A stretch of DNA of 6,203 bases from the NCBI GenBank assembly GCA_947474415.1, contig CANJKD010000162.1, forward strand, positions 1-6,203. Reading direction: 5' to 3'. This document shows, one piece after another, positions 6,174 through 6,203 of this stretch (position 1 is its first letter; the number at the start of each line of letters is the position of its first letter). The DNA is from Burkholderiales bacterium. Lineage in GTDB: Bacteria; Pseudomonadota; Gammaproteobacteria; Burkholderiales; Burkholderiaceae_C. The notes below the pieces were generated by a model. That model searched no databases. It saw nothing but the letters and a program-made list of their open reading frames with translations, and was not told the DNA's origin. A program made the translations under genes and the position numbers.

Positions 6174-6203
6174 CCAGACAGAACTGTCGAGTGGCTTGAA
6201 GTC
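6174..6203 (+). other. Short non-coding right edge with small inverted repeat
   Basis: Thirty nucleotides follow the last stop. They hold GACAG-AA-CTGTC (6177-6188), a 5-bp inverted repeat with a 2-nt spacer. No T tract follows within the window and the spacer is too short for a stable hairpin loop, so a terminator is not supported. No start codon with a ribosome binding site is visible before the edge. Confidence 0.3.

Noticed and set aside
6177..6188. Operator or terminator at the GACAG-AA-CTGTC repeat
   Set aside because: Only 5-bp arms, a 2-nt loop and no T tract inside the window; such repeats occur often by chance.
5813..6199. 128-codon open + strand frame overlapping the acetyltransferase
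   Set aside because: Arg/Pro/Gly-rich out-of-frame reading of a clear hexapeptide-repeat protein.
1..6203. tRNA or rRNA genes, CRISPR array, insertion sequence or phage features
   Set aside because: No regularly spaced repeats, transposase motifs, terminal inverted repeats or tRNA-like cloverleaf were seen; coding genes fill the window.

Overview
This window is an internal piece of a polysaccharide (exopolysaccharide, capsule or O-antigen type) biosynthesis gene cluster from a GC-rich Gram-negative bacterium. The composition, the strong G/C preference at third codon positions and the protein styles suggest a betaproteobacterium, probably Burkholderiales (Rubrivivax/Leptothrix/Comamonadaceae-like). 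That assignment is an impression from the sequence, not a measured result.

Layout: seven genes, all on the + strand, cover almost the whole window. Gaps between them are only 13-39 nt, and there is no convincing terminator or promoter, so they look like one co-transcribed unit. In order: (1) the C-terminal part of a GT4-type glycosyltransferase, cut by the left edge (to 599); (2) a GT-A fold family 2 glycosyltransferase (619-1539); (3) a protein resembling the GNAT/FemAB-like acyltransferase superfamily (1558-2712); (4) a WecG/TagA/CpsF (GT26) glycosyltransferase (2745-3578); (5) a Gfo/Idh/MocA-type NAD(P)-dependent sugar oxidoreductase (3618-4694); (6) a poorly known protein faintly resembling aldo/keto reductases but without an obvious catalytic tetrad (4721-5599); (7) a short serine-acetyltransferase-like left-handed beta-helix acyltransferase (5613-6173). 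The last 30 nt hold no gene.

How they may work together: three glycosyltransferases (GT4, GT2, GT26) would assemble a repeat unit on a lipid carrier at the inner face of the cytoplasmic membrane. The oxidoreductase, possibly with gene 6, would make or modify an unusual sugar. The two acyltransferase-like proteins would add acyl or acetyl groups to a sugar or to the growing glycan. No flippase, polymerase, initiating phosphoglycosyltransferase, chain-length regulator or exporter is visible, so the cluster must continue beyond the window.

The least explained element is gene 6, next to the oxidoreductase gene; the GNAT-like gene 3 is second. Several database-style long starts and large antisense reading frames were considered and rejected.
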